Positions 42,437 to 51,923 are shown, counted from the first letter of the stretch. The stretch is 64,000 nucleotides of DNA from Neoroseomonas lacus (GCF_014644535.1 NZ_BMKW01000004.1:1-64000); one strand, 5' to 3'. Numbers and translations are program-made. Notes: a model not told the origin generated them from the letters alone.

Positions 42437-43864
42437 TCAGACCGCCGTGCCGCCCACCGTCAACCCGGCCATCTTCAGCGTCGGCTGGCCGACGCCTACC
42501 GGCACGCCCTGGCCCTGCTTGCCGCAGGTGCCGATGCCGGGGTCCAGCGCCATGTCGTTGGCGACCATCGTCACCTTGGTCAGCGCGTCCGGGCCGTTGC
42601 CGATCAGTGTCGCGCCCTTCACCGGCGCGCCGATCTTCCCGTTCTCGATGAGGTAGGCCTCCGAGGCGCTGAACACGAATTTGCCCGAGGTGATGTCCAC
42701 CTGCCCGCCGCCGAAATTCACCGCATAGAGGCCGCGCTTGACGGACGCGATCACCTCGCCCGGATCATGCGCGCCACCCAGCATGACGGTGTTGGTCATG
42801 CGTGGCATCGGGATATGCGCAAAGGATTGCCGGCGGCCATTGCCGGTGGGTGCCACGCCCATCAGCCGGGCGTTCTGCCGGTCCTGCAGGAAGCCGGTCA
42901 GGATGCCGTCCTCGATCAGCACGGTGCGGTTGGTCGGCGTGCCCTCATCGTCCACGGTCAGCGAGCCGCGCCGGTCGGGGATGGTGCCGTCATCGACCAC
43001 CGTCACGCCCGGTGACGCAATCCGCTGCCCCAGCAGCCCCGCGAAGGCCGAGGTCTTCTTCCGGTTGAAGTCGCCCTCCAGCCCATGGCCGATGGCTTCA
43101 TGCAGCAGGATCCCCGGCCAGCCAGGGCCGAGCACCACCTCCATCTCGCCCGCCGGGGCAGGGACGCTGTCGAGATTGACCAGCGCCTGGCGCAGCGCCT
43201 CCTCGACACCGCCCTTCCAAGTCTGTTCGGTCAGGATGCGGGCGTAGTCGAACCGCCCGCCCGTACCGAAGGACCCGGTCTCGCGCCGACCGTCCTGTTC
43301 CACCACCACCGAGATGTTCACCCGCACCAGCGGCCGCAGATCCGCCACGCGCTGGCCATCGGGGCGGATGATCTGCACCGCCTGCCACTCGCCGAAGATC
43401 GAGGCCATGACCTGGACCACCCGCGGGTCGCGGGCGCGGGCGAAGGCGTCGATTTCCTGCAGCAGCGCGGTCTTGGCGGCGAAATCCATCTGCGTCAGCG
43501 GGTTGGCATCGACATAAAGCCGGGCATTGGTCGCCCGCGGCCCGGCCTCCATCACCCCCGAGCGGCCCTGGCGGACGGCCTTCACCGTCTCGGCGGCGCG
43601 GGCCAGGGCGGCGTCGGAGAGTTCGCCCGCATGGGCGTAGCCGGCCGCCTCGCCAGAGACGGCGCGCAGGCCGAAGCCGCGGGTCGCGTCGTAGGAGGCC
43701 GTGCGGATGCGGCCATCGTCGATCGAGATGCCTTCGCTTTCACGGTATTCGAGGAACAGCTCGCCATCCTCGCAGCCTTCGGTCGCCTCGCGCAGGCGGG
43801 CCTCGGCGGCGGCACGGTCGAGCAGGCCGAAGAACAGGGCGTCGGTGGTGGCAAGGGCCGTCAT
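42437..43864 (-). CDS. tldD: Metalloprotease TldD
   Basis: This is a 475-aa protease of the TldD/PmbA family. The zinc motif HEAIGHGLEGD (H255, H259, E263) and the C-terminal GIGTCGKQGQGVPVGVGQP are diagnostic, and the length is standard. With PmbA (TldE) it degrades or matures peptides such as microcin and CcdA antitoxin; no tldE is in the window. It lies alone between tetR and the sensor kinase, on the same strand as both. Confidence 0.95.
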   Translation of the reverse strand: MTALATTDALFFGLLDRAAAEARLREATEGCEDGELFLEYRESEGISIDDGRIRTASYDATRGFGLRAVSGEAAGYAHAGELSDAALARAAETVKAVRQGRSGVMEAGPRATNARLYVDANPLTQMDFAAKTALLQEIDAFARARDPRVVQVMASIFGEWQAVQIIRPDGQRVADLRPLVRVNISVVVEQDGRRETGSFGTGGRFDYARILTEQTWKGGVEEALRQALVNLDSVPAPAGEMEVVLGPGWPGILLHEAIGHGLEGDFNRKKTSAFAGLLGQRIASPGVTVVDDGTIPDRRGSLTVDDEGTPTNRTVLIEDGILTGFLQDRQNARLMGVAPTGNGRRQSFAHIPMPRMTNTVMLGGAHDPGEVIASVKRGLYAVNFGGGQVDITSGKFVFSASEAYLIENGKIGAPVKGATLIGNGPDALTKVTMVANDMALDPGIGTCGKQGQGVPVGVGQPTLKMAGLTVGGTAV

Positions 43865-43920
43865 GTCGTCTCCTGGGTCGCCGTGCTGTCGGGGCCTGCG
43901 GGGCCGGCTCGGTCCGTCTC

Positions 43921-46900
43921 TTACACCGGTTCGGCAGAGATGGTGATGCGCCGCGGCAAGCGAAGTGTCGCGGTGGTGCCAGTCCCCGGCGCGCTGTCGA
44001 TCGACAGGGAGGCGCCGATCGCCTCGGCGAGCAGCCGCGCCAAATGCAACCCCAGCCCCGAGCCCGGATAGCGCCGCGCGAAAGAGGATTCGAGCTGGGT
44101 GAAGGGCTCGAAGGCGCGCGGGATGTCGGCCTCGGCCATACCGATGCCGGTGTCGATGACGCGAAACACCAGGCCGCCGGCGCCGTCATCCGTCGCCTCG
44201 AGCCGTATCCGCCCGCCGGCCGGCGTGAATTTCACCGCATTGCCGAGCAGCACCTGCAGGATGCGGCGCAGCCGGCGCTCGTCGCAGGTCGCGCGCGGCA
44301 GGTTGGCCGAGGGTTGCGCCTCGAAGGTCAGGCCGGCTGCCTCGGCCTCGGCGCCCATGGTCGCGCCAAGGCCGGCCAGCAGCGTTGCGGGGTCGATCGG
44401 GGTCAACGCGATGGCGGGCTCGGCGCTGCCGGCGCGCGCCACGTCCAGGATGTCGTCGATCAGCGACAGCAATTGCCGGCCGGCCTCATGCACCGTGCCG
44501 GCATAGTCCGCGACGGTCTCGGGGTCGGGGTTGGCGAGCAGCGCCTCGGCATAGCCGATCACCGCCGAGAGCGGCGTGCGCAGCTCATGGCTCATGGTGG
44601 CGAGGAAGCGTGACTTCGCCTCGCTCGCCGCCTCGGCTGCGGCGCGGGCGCGCTCCAGTTCATCGCGGACGCGGCGGTCCTCGGTGACGTCGGTATAGGT
44701 GCGCACGAAGCCACCATCGGGCGTGCCGTCGGTCGAGACCTCAATGATCCGGCCATTGGGGCGGCGGCGGATATAGCGGTCGGGGGCGATGAGGGGGCGG
44801 TTCCACTGCGTGCTGTCGGCGCGTGGTCCTTCGCCGGGGATGGTGAATTCGCCGCGATCGGTCTGCGCGCGCCGCATCTCGACGAGGGTGGTGCCTGGCA
44901 GCATCAGCTCGGGGGGCAGGCCGCACATGTCGGCGGCCAGGGCATTGGCGGCGAGCAGCTTCCCCGCGGCATCGAACAGCGCCATGCCGTGGCGCGTATT
45001 GTCGAGCATGACCCGCAGGATGGCGGCGTGCGCGCGTGCTTCGCGCTCGGCCCTGGCGCGGGCGGTGATGTCGAAATGGGTAACGATGAAGCCGCCATCG
45101 GGCGTGGGGTCGGAGGAAATCTCGAGCACCCGCTCGCCCGCCACTTCGCGGACGGAGCGATAGGGCTTGCTGCGGTCGAGCGTCAGCGCGGTGTCGAGCA
45201 GCGCGGTCGCGCCCGGTTCGGGGCCGAAGGACCCACGGGCGTGCAGGTCCCGCACTAGGTCGTCGAGCAGCACGCCCGGCTTCACCGAACCCTCCTCATG
45301 GCCGGCCAGCACGTTCGAGAGCGCATTCGCCACCACCACGCGGCGGTCCGGGCCATAGATCACCAGGCCGTGGCGCATCGAGGCCATCGCCCGTTCCAGC
45401 GTCTCGGCGCGATGGCGGGCTTCGTCCTTGGCCTCGACCAGGTCGGTGATATCCGTGTGGGTGATGACGAAGCCGCCATCGGGCGTCGGGTCGGAGGCGA
45501 CTTCAAGGACACGGCCGCCGGACGTAGTTCGCTGGTAGACATGCGGCTTGCCGCGGTCGATCGCGAGAGCCATGCGCACCACGTCGGAGGCCGCCGGTTC
45601 GGGCCCCAGCCGGCCACGGACGTGCAGCTGCTCGATCACCTCCTCGAACCGGCGCCCGACCAGCGGTTCGTCCGGATCGTGGCCGACCAGCGTGCGGGCG
45701 AGCTGGTTGGCGGCGACGATGCGGCGGTCGGGCCCGCAGATGACGATGCCGTGCTGGAGAGCGCCGAGCGCCGTCTCCAGCAATTCGGCCCGGCGGCGTG
45801 CCTCCTTCTCGGTCTCCCACAGGGCGGTGATGTTGGTGACGACGGAGATATGCCCGCCGTCGGGCAACGGCGCCGTACGGATGTCGAGCGCGGTGCCGTT
45901 GGCGCGCAGCCGCCGGCGTTCCTGCGGACGGGAGAGGTCGCGCGCCATCTCCTGCCGGTAGAGGTCCTCGGCCTCGCCGGGGCCGTATTCGCCGGCCCTG
46001 GCGCGGCGCTCGATGACGTCGTGGAGTGTGTCGCCGACCTGCAACGGCGCGCCTTCCATCAGCCGCGTATAGGCGTCATTGAACAGCGCGACGCGGCGAT
46101 CGGGGCCCCAGACGCAGATGCCATGGGGCAGCGCCTGCAGCACGCCATCGAGGATGGCGGCGCGCCGCCGTGCCTCGTCCTCGGCGCGGCGCAGATCGGT
46201 GATCTCGTCGGATTCGATGAGGAAGCCGCCATCGGCTTCGGGCGTGCTGTGGAAGCGCACCACCGTGCCATCGAGGCGTTCGCGCTGGCCGCTGAGCGGC
46301 TTGCGACGATCGACCTCGATCACGCGCCGGGCATAGGCGCGATCGGTGCTGGTCGGGAATTCCCCGGCCTTGTCCAAGGCCTCCATGATCTCCGTCAGGC
46401 TCGGCCGGCCGGCCAGCATGTCGGCGGACGCGCCGTTGTGGCGGCGATAGGCGGGATTGTGGAGCACCAGCCGTTGGCTGGCGTCGAACAGCGCTATGCC
46501 GCCGTGCTGCCGGCGCAGCACATGTTCGAGCAGCGCCGCGCGGGCGCGCGCGGCGGCCTCGGCGCGATTGAGCGCCGTGATGTCGACCGAACACAGGATG
46601 AATCCGCCGCCCTGCAGCGGCAGGCTCGCCACTTCCGACAGGCGGGCCCCGTCGGCACTGCGCACATGGCGCAGATTGAAGACGCTGCGGTCCTCGGCGA
46701 GGGCCCGCTCGGCGAGTGCGGCCGGGTCGCCGGGGCCGAGCATGCCGCGGAAGGCGAGCAGCCGCAGCATGTCGCGCAGCGGCGTGCCGGGCGGGAAGCG
46801 GGACGACGGCGTCCCGGCTTCCGCCCATAGCGCGCTGTTGGCGAGGGCGAGACGGTTGCCCGAATCCACCACCATGATGGCGTGGGGCAGGGCCTCGACG

Positions 46901-46929
46901 GCCAGCAGTGCGGCGTCCTGCGGGGTCAC
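43921..46929 (-). CDS. Multi-PAS soluble sensor histidine kinase
   Basis: This is a 1002-aa kinase. Six tandem PAS domains of about 125 residues each occupy residues 1-760; four carry a HG(I/L).I.GPDRR...N core or variant and end in GGFI(V/L)..TDIT. Then come HisKA with phosphorylatable His781 (ATMSHELRTPL) and HATPase with N897 (LLGNAVKFTP), IDTGIGMAEADI and PGSGLGLHLA. No membrane helix or receiver is seen, so it should sense a cytoplasmic signal and act on an unlinked regulator. The start GTG at 46929 overlaps the ctaA stop (GTGA); the much longer frame upstream is shadow. Confidence 0.88.
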   Translation of the reverse strand: MTPQDAALLAVEALPHAIMVVDSGNRLALANSALWAEAGTPSSRFPPGTPLRDMLRLLAFRGMLGPGDPAALAERALAEDRSVFNLRHVRSADGARLSEVASLPLQGGGFILCSVDITALNRAEAAARARAALLEHVLRRQHGGIALFDASQRLVLHNPAYRRHNGASADMLAGRPSLTEIMEALDKAGEFPTSTDRAYARRVIEVDRRKPLSGQRERLDGTVVRFHSTPEADGGFLIESDEITDLRRAEDEARRRAAILDGVLQALPHGICVWGPDRRVALFNDAYTRLMEGAPLQVGDTLHDVIERRARAGEYGPGEAEDLYRQEMARDLSRPQERRRLRANGTALDIRTAPLPDGGHISVVTNITALWETEKEARRRAELLETALGALQHGIVICGPDRRIVAANQLARTLVGHDPDEPLVGRRFEEVIEQLHVRGRLGPEPAASDVVRMALAIDRGKPHVYQRTTSGGRVLEVASDPTPDGGFVITHTDITDLVEAKDEARHRAETLERAMASMRHGLVIYGPDRRVVVANALSNVLAGHEEGSVKPGVLLDDLVRDLHARGSFGPEPGATALLDTALTLDRSKPYRSVREVAGERVLEISSDPTPDGGFIVTHFDITARARAEREARAHAAILRVMLDNTRHGMALFDAAGKLLAANALAADMCGLPPELMLPGTTLVEMRRAQTDRGEFTIPGEGPRADSTQWNRPLIAPDRYIRRRPNGRIIEVSTDGTPDGGFVRTYTDVTEDRRVRDELERARAAAEAASEAKSRFLATMSHELRTPLSAVIGYAEALLANPDPETVADYAGTVHEAGRQLLSLIDDILDVARAGSAEPAIALTPIDPATLLAGLGATMGAEAEAAGLTFEAQPSANLPRATCDERRLRRILQVLLGNAVKFTPAGGRIRLEATDDGAGGLVFRVIDTGIGMAEADIPRAFEPFTQLESSFARRYPGSGLGLHLARLLAEAIGASLSIDSAPGTGTTATLRLPRRITISAEPV

Positions 46930-48002
46930 CCGGTTCCAGCCGTCGCAGCGGGGTGGCGCAGAGCATGCAGCGCGAGCAGCGCGCCGGCGAGCACCAGCAT
47001 GGCCACGCCCTGGTGCAGCGTACCGAGCCAGGCCGGCACCACCATCAGCAGCGTGGCGATGCCCAGCGCGTATTGCAGCGCCACCGCGATGGCGAGGCCC
47101 ATCACCGCGCCGCGCACCCGCCCGCGCGGCAGGGTGCGGAACGCCAGTACGGCGCCCGCTGTCGCGAGGATCAGCGTCAGGGTCGCGAGGAGGCGATGGT
47201 TGAACTGCACCGCCGGGATATTGGCGGTGAAGTTCCTCCAGGCCGGATCCAACACCCAATAGCCACGCGGCACGAGCCTGCCCTCCATCAAGGGAAACGT
47301 ATTGTAGTCCAACCCGGCGCGGATGCCCGCGACAAAGCCGCCGGCCACCATCGCCAGCACCGCGAGGCCCGCGGCCGCATGCACCAGATGGCGCAGCGAA
47401 GCCGGCACCGGCGTTGGATCCGGCTTCGGGCGCAGCAACGTCATCGCCGTCCACACCAGCACACCGAATAGTAGAAAGGCGAGGCTCAAATGAATCACGA
47501 GGCGATAGGGGGAGACGGCGGTGCGATCGGCCTCGAAGCCCGAAGCGACCATGAACCAGCCGACCGCGCCCTGCAGCCCGCCCAGGGCGAGCAGCAGCAG
47601 CAGCCGCCCGCGATACCCCGCCGGGATGCGGCCGCGCAGCCAGAACCAGGCAAGCCCGGCCACATAGACCAAGCCGATCAGCCGGCCCCAGAAGCGGTGG
47701 ATCCATTCCAGCCAGAAAATCTGCTTGAACCCTTCCAGCCCGAAGCCCTGGTTGACCAGCTGATATTGCGGGATGGTCCGGTACAGATCGTAAAGCCGGT
47801 GCCATTCGGCGTCGGAAATCGGCGGCAGGGCGCCCGACAGCGGCGCCCATTCCATGATCGACAGGCCGGAGCCGGTCAGCCGCGTGGCACCGCCGAGGGC
47901 GACCATGACCCACACCAGGGCGGCGACGAGGAGGAGCCAGCGAGCAACCGCCCGGCTGTCGCCGGTGGAGTGATGCTTGGTCGTCGGTGAATCGAAGGGC
48001 AT
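46926..48002 (-). CDS. ctaA: Heme A synthase
   Basis: This is a 358-aa membrane enzyme of the COX15/CtaA type 2 class. About eight helices carry four conserved His: EWIHRFWGRLIGL, RLVIHLSLAFLLF, VQFNHRLLATLT and GTLHQGVAMLVL. The WAPLSGALPP and GLDYNTFPLMEGRLVP loops are characteristic. It oxidises heme O to heme A for aa3-type oxidase. It is coupled to the sensor kinase and divergent from a glycosyltransferase gene across 79 bases. Confidence 0.95.
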   Translation of the reverse strand: MPFDSPTTKHHSTGDSRAVARWLLLVAALVWVMVALGGATRLTGSGLSIMEWAPLSGALPPISDAEWHRLYDLYRTIPQYQLVNQGFGLEGFKQIFWLEWIHRFWGRLIGLVYVAGLAWFWLRGRIPAGYRGRLLLLLALGGLQGAVGWFMVASGFEADRTAVSPYRLVIHLSLAFLLFGVLVWTAMTLLRPKPDPTPVPASLRHLVHAAAGLAVLAMVAGGFVAGIRAGLDYNTFPLMEGRLVPRGYWVLDPAWRNFTANIPAVQFNHRLLATLTLILATAGAVLAFRTLPRGRVRGAVMGLAIAVALQYALGIATLLMVVPAWLGTLHQGVAMLVLAGALLALHALRHPAATAGTG

Positions 48003-48081
48003 GGGCCGGATATAGGCGAGGTCTGGCCGGCGTGAACATGGGCTGCTTGCCGGGGCGGGGCGAGGCTGCTACCGCCCGCCC

Positions 48082-48870
48082 ATGGTTCCCGAGCCCCGCG
48101 CCGCATCCGGACCCGCCGTGGCGGGTGGGGACGCCGGCGCGCCCCCCGTCCTGTCCGTCGTCATCCCCGTCCGCAACGAGGCGCCGAACATCGCGCCCCT
48201 GGTGGCCGAGATCGAGGCCGCGCTCGCCGCCGTGGCGCACGAGATCGTCTATGTCGATGACGGTTCGACCGACGACACGCCGGCGGCGCTGCGCGCGGTG
48301 TGCGAGGCCGGCGCACCGGTCCGGGCCATTCGCCATCGCTCCTCCTGCGGGCAGTCGGCCGCCATCGTCACCGGGGTGAAGGCGGCGCGCGGGCGCTGGA
48401 TCGCGACGCTGGACGGCGATGGGCAGAACGACCCGGCCGACATCCCCCGCCTGCTCGCGCGTGCCGGGGCGGAGGCCGAGGCAGGCCGGCGGACGCTGGT
48501 CGCGGGCCACCGGGTGAACCGGCGCGACAGCGGGGTGAAGCGCTATTCCAGCCGGATCGCCAATGCGGTGCGCTCGCGCCTGCTGCGCGATGCGACGCCC
48601 GATACCGGCTGCGGGTTGAAGGTGTTCCCGCGCGACCTGTTCCTCGACCTGCCGCATTTCGATCACATGCACCGCTTCCTGCCGGCGCTGACACTGCGCC
48701 AGGGCGGCGCGGTGGTCAGCGAGCCGGTGAACCACCGGCCCCGGGTGCGCGGCGTGTCGAATTACGGGACGCTCGACCGGCTGATGGTCAGCCTGTTCGA
48801 CCTGGTCGGCATGGCCTGGCTGCAGCGGCGCGGCAGGCGTCCGGTGATCGAGAGCGACCAGGCATCATGA
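48082..48870 (+). CDS. Family 2 glycosyltransferase (dolichol-phosphate mannosyltransferase-like)
   Basis: This is a 262-aa GT-A enzyme. It opens with SVVIPVRNEAPNIAPLV, then YVDDGSTDDT (D59, D60) and the metal motif ATLDGDGQNDP (D111, D113). The C-terminus contains DTGCGLKVFPRDLFLDLPHFDHMHRFLPAL (in part), as in lipid-phosphate sugar transferases. It has no C-terminal membrane helices, so it is the DPM1-like soluble type. Its stop overlaps the start of the TVP38-like gene. Confidence 0.9.
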   Translation: MVPEPRAASGPAVAGGDAGAPPVLSVVIPVRNEAPNIAPLVAEIEAALAAVAHEIVYVDDGSTDDTPAALRAVCEAGAPVRAIRHRSSCGQSAAIVTGVKAARGRWIATLDGDGQNDPADIPRLLARAGAEAEAGRRTLVAGHRVNRRDSGVKRYSSRIANAVRSRLLRDATPDTGCGLKVFPRDLFLDLPHFDHMHRFLPALTLRQGGAVVSEPVNHRPRVRGVSNYGTLDRLMVSLFDLVGMAWLQRRGRRPVIESDQAS

Positions 48871-49562
48871 GCGAGCCGGCGGCGTCCGCCCGGCGCCGCA
48901 CGGCGTTGGTGAAGCTCGCGCTGCTGGCGGCTGGGCTGCTGGTGGCCGGGCTGCTGTTGCGCGAGGTCGGACTGGCGCCCGGCACCAGCTGGGTGGATCG
49001 CTGGGTGCTCGGGCAGGGGCTGCTGGGGGACCTAGTGTTCGTCGCGATCGGCGCCGCGGCGACAGCGGCCGGGGCGCCGCGCCAGGGGGTGGCATTCCTC
49101 GGCGGCTATGCGCTGGGGGTGGTGCAGGGGACGGTGCTGTCGCTGGCGGCGCAGGTGGTGGGCTGCGCATTGTCGTATCTGTGGGCGCGGGCGGTCGGGC
49201 GCGGCTGGGCGGAGCGGCGGCTGGCCGGGCGCTTCGGGCATCGGCTGCGGCCGTTGCGGGACGTGCTGGCGGGCAGCCCGTTCAATGCGACCCTGGCGCT
49301 GCGGCTGCTGCCGGTGGGCAACAATCTCGCGCTGAACCTGCTGGCGGGGATGGCGGGGGTCAGCCTGCTGCCGTTCCTGGCCGGTTCGGCGATCGGCTAT
49401 CTGCCGCAGACGGTGGTGTTCGCCCTGCTCGGCAAGGGCATCCGGGTGGATGGCGCCTGGCAGCTCGGGCTGGGGGTCGGGCTGTTCGTGGTCTCGGCGG
49501 TGATCGGGCTGCTGCTGCTGCGTCAGCATCAGGCGGGGCGCGCGCTGGAAGAAGACGGCTGA
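48867..49562 (+). CDS. TVP38/TMEM64-family membrane protein
   Basis: This is a 231-aa integral membrane protein of the DedA/VTT superfamily, with about six hydrophobic segments. The family core is seen in AFLGGYALGVVQGTVLSLAAQVVG, SPFNATLALRLLPVGNNLALNL and SAIGYLPQTVVFALLGKG, quoted in part. VTT proteins are related to lipid scramblases and transporters. ATG at 48867 overlaps the glycosyltransferase stop (ATGA), so the pair may handle a lipid-linked sugar; that is inference. Confidence 0.88.
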   Translation: MSEPAASARRRTALVKLALLAAGLLVAGLLLREVGLAPGTSWVDRWVLGQGLLGDLVFVAIGAAATAAGAPRQGVAFLGGYALGVVQGTVLSLAAQVVGCALSYLWARAVGRGWAERRLAGRFGHRLRPLRDVLAGSPFNATLALRLLPVGNNLALNLLAGMAGVSLLPFLAGSAIGYLPQTVVFALLGKGIRVDGAWQLGLGVGLFVVSAVIGLLLLRQHQAGRALEEDG

Positions 49563-49621
49563 CGCGCGCCATCTTTGCGCAGGATCATGGACGGCACGGG
49601 CGGAGCGGGAGACGAAACGGC

Positions 49622-50815
49622 ATGGATACGGATGTCGCCATCATCGGGGCCGGGCCGGCGGGCCTCGCCCTTGCCTGCGCGCTGGCCGAGAGCGGGCTGC
49701 GCATCACATTGCTGGAACGCGCGCCGGAAGCGGCGATCGCCGCGCCGGCCTTCGACGGACGCGAGATCGCGCTGACGCATCGCTCGCAGGACATCCTGCG
49801 CGAGCTGGGTGCCTGGGCGCGCATCCCCGAGGCCGAGACGGCGCCGCTGCGCGAGGCGAAGGTGGTCAATGGCGCCTCGCCGCTGGCGCTGCGCTTCGCG
49901 CCGGGGCGGGATGGGGAACCCCTCGGGCGGCTGGTGCCGAACCAGGCGATCCGCCGCGCGCTGTATGAGACGGCGGCGGGCACCGAGGCGCGGCTGCTGG
50001 CCGGGCGGGCGGTGACCGGGCTGTCCTTGGCGGCCGACGGCGCGACGGTGACGCTCGATGGCGGGGAGGCGGTGACGGCGCGGCTGGTCATCGCGGCGGA
50101 TTCGCGGTTTTCCGAGGCGCGGCGGCGGGCTGGGATCGGCGCGGCGATGCTCGATTTCGGGCGGACCATGATCGTCGCGCGCGTGGCGCATGAGGCGCCG
50201 CATGGCGGGGTCGCGACCGAGTGGTTCGGCCATGGCCAGACCATCGCGATGTTGCCGTTGAACGGGGCGATGTCCTCGGTGGTGCTGACGCTGCCGCCGA
50301 CGGAGGCCGAGGCGGCGATGGCATCGTCGGACGAGGAATTCGGCGCGGAGGTGACGCGGCGTTTCGAGTCACGGCTGGGTCCGATGCAGTTGGCCGGGAC
50401 ACGACACGCCTATCCGCTGGTCGCGGCCTATGCGCATCGGTTTGCCGGGCGGCGTTTCGCGCTGCTGGGGGATGCGGCGGTGGGGATGCATCCGGTCACC
50501 GCGCATGGTTTCAATTTCGGGCTGTCGGGGGCGGAAATCCTGGCCGGCGAGATCCGTCGCGGGACGGATCCCGGTGCGGCGGCGGGGTTGGCGCGGTATG
50601 CCGCCGCGCATCGGCGGGCGACGCTGCCGCTGTTCCTTGCGACCAATGCCGTGGCGCGGCTGTATTCGGATGACCGGCGACCGGCACGGTTGGCACGGAC
50701 GGCGTTGATCGGCGCGGGGGCGGTGCTGGCGCCGGTGCGCCGGGCGATCGTGGCCGGGCTGATGGATGCGCGTGGCAAGGGCCGGGAGGCGTTGAAGGTG
50801 GCGCCGGGGCGGTAG
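49622..50815 (+). CDS. UbiH/UbiF/UbiM-family FAD monooxygenase
   Basis: This is a 397-aa flavoprotein hydroxylase. It has the GxGxxG motif IIGAGPAGLALACAL (residues 7-21), the DG motif in TARLVIAADSRFSEAR, and the FAD phosphate-binding GRRFALLGDAAVGMHPVTAHGFNFG, quoted in part. It most resembles ubiquinone-ring hydroxylases, possibly the UbiM branch, but the exact ring position cannot be told. Repeat E begins four bases after its stop. Confidence 0.88.
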   Translation: MDTDVAIIGAGPAGLALACALAESGLRITLLERAPEAAIAAPAFDGREIALTHRSQDILRELGAWARIPEAETAPLREAKVVNGASPLALRFAPGRDGEPLGRLVPNQAIRRALYETAAGTEARLLAGRAVTGLSLAADGATVTLDGGEAVTARLVIAADSRFSEARRRAGIGAAMLDFGRTMIVARVAHEAPHGGVATEWFGHGQTIAMLPLNGAMSSVVLTLPPTEAEAAMASSDEEFGAEVTRRFESRLGPMQLAGTRHAYPLVAAYAHRFAGRRFALLGDAAVGMHPVTAHGFNFGLSGAEILAGEIRRGTDPGAAAGLARYAAAHRRATLPLFLATNAVARLYSDDRRPARLARTALIGAGAVLAPVRRAIVAGLMDARGKGREALKVAPGR

Positions 50816-50818
50816 GTT

Positions 50819-51078
50819 GGAGAAGGGCTTTGCCCCTCTCCAAACCTCACCCCACCAGGGTGCCGGGCACCCTGGACCGCCGGAATTGGGTGTCGGGCTG
50901 GGCGGCAGCGCCGAGTTGATGACTGTGCATGGCGCACAGTGCCCAGAGGCGAAACCTGGCGCCGGGCCCGCCGCAGCCCTTTCAGGAATGCCCGTCCTGC
51001 CCAACACCAAGTTGAGGTTTCCAAAGGCCCTTAGGCCTTTGGTGGGGTGAGGTCCGGAGAGGGGCAAAGCCCCTCTCC
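50819..51078. repeat. Nested-hairpin intergenic element, copy E
   Basis: The left outer hairpin is GGAGAAGGGC-TTT-GCCCCTCTCC. The left inner hairpin is completely changed in sequence yet still palindromic, CCAGGGTGCC-G-GGCACCCTGG. The right arm is canonical: CCAAAGGCC-CTTA-GGCCTTTGG, GGTGGGGTGAGGTCC and GGAGAGGGGC-AAA-GCCCCTCTCC. Inner junctions AATTGGGTGTCGGGC and GCCCAACACCAAG pair. It begins right after the monooxygenase stop and holds no gene. Confidence 0.87.
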
Positions 51079-51144
51079 GCTTCCGCCATTGCCGCTTCCC
51101 GCGACATTTCGATTTGACGGTGCCCTCGCCATGCGCCAACACTT

Positions 51145-51156
51145 AACCAAATGGTT
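51145..51156. promoter_or_regulatory. ArsR-family operator overlapping the start codon
   Basis: AACCA-AA-TGGTT is a palindrome whose right half contains the arsR ATG (51151). Such sites are known upstream of ArsR regulators paired with AHSA1 genes. Binding here would directly occlude the start of transcription or translation. Confidence 0.6.
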
Positions 51157-51483
51157 CAGTGTAACCCACCCGATCTCGACCGAATCTTCGGCGCCCTGAC
51201 CGACCCGACTAGGCGCGCCCTGCTGGCGCGCCTGGCCGAGCATGACAGCCTGTCGATCGGCGACCTGGCCCGGCCACTGCCGATGTCCCTGCCGGCGGTG
51301 ATCAAGCACCTTGATGTGCTGGAGGGGGCGGGGCTGATCGCCCGCCACAAAACCGGGCGGACGGTCGCCTGCCGCCTGGTCGCGGCGCCGATGGAGGACG
51401 CGATGGGCTGGCTGCGCCGCTACACCCGCTTCTGGGAGGAGAGCCTCGACCGCCTCGCCGCCGTGGTGGAGCGCGCGCCATGA
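51151..51483 (+). CDS. ArsR-family winged-helix repressor
   Basis: This is a 110-aa regulator of the HTH_20 class. It opens PPDLDRIFGALTDPTRRALLARLA and continues SIGDLARPLPMSLPAVIKHLDVLEGAGLI (quoted in part) and ARHKTGRTVACRL. There is no cysteine metal-binding site in the recognition helix, as usual for the AHSA1-linked branch. Its stop overlaps the AHSA1-like gene start (ATGA). The start codon lies in its own operator, so no ordinary ribosome-binding site precedes it; the message may be leaderless. Confidence 0.9.
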   Translation: MVQCNPPDLDRIFGALTDPTRRALLARLAEHDSLSIGDLARPLPMSLPAVIKHLDVLEGAGLIARHKTGRTVACRLVAAPMEDAMGWLRRYTRFWEESLDRLAAVVERAP

Positions 51484-51923
51484 GCGCGACCGTCCCGAGC
51501 CTGACCCTGGTGCGCCGGCTGCGTGCGCCGCCGGCGCGCGTCTTCGAGGCCTGGAGCAGCGCCGAGGGGCTGGCCGGTTGGTTCGGCCCGCACCACACGC
51601 GCGTCGAGGCGGCGGAGGTCGATGCCCGGGCCGGCGGCCGCTTCCGCGTCGTGCTGCGGGAGGACAACGGCGCGCGGCACGAGGTCGGCGGCCGCTACAC
51701 CGAGGTGACGCCGGGCGAGGGGCTCGCCTTCACCTGGGCCTGGCACAGCGCGCCCGAGCGCGAATCCCGCGTCACCATCCGCCTGCGCGCGGTGGCGGAA
51801 GGGACCGAGCTGACACTCACCCATGACCGCTTCGCCGATGCCGATACGGCGGGACGGCACCGGCGCGGCTGGACGGAATCGCTCGAACGGCTGGCAGCCC
51901 TGGTCGAGGGGCACGGCGCATGA
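51480..51923 (+). CDS. AHSA1/SRPBCC-family protein paired with ArsR
   Basis: This is a 147-aa START-like protein. It has LTLVRRLRAPPARVFEAWS and LAGWFGPHHTRV near the N-terminus and RRGWTESLERLAALVEGH at the end, matching the ligand-binding AHSA1 family. The ATGA overlap with arsR gives a bicistronic unit, a pairing seen widely. It may bind the same hydrophobic inducer. The BNR-like gene follows after 13 bases. Confidence 0.9.
   Translation: MSATVPSLTLVRRLRAPPARVFEAWSSAEGLAGWFGPHHTRVEAAEVDARAGGRFRVVLREDNGARHEVGGRYTEVTPGEGLAFTWAWHSAPERESRVTIRLRAVAEGTELTLTHDRFADADTAGRHRRGWTESLERLAALVEGHGA

Noticed and set aside
43921..48735. Single 1604-aa reading frame on the minus strand
   Set aside because: The first 600 residues are the antisense or shifted reading of ctaA and the glycosyltransferase. 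The kinase sequence starts at the GTG at 46929, which overlaps the ctaA stop.
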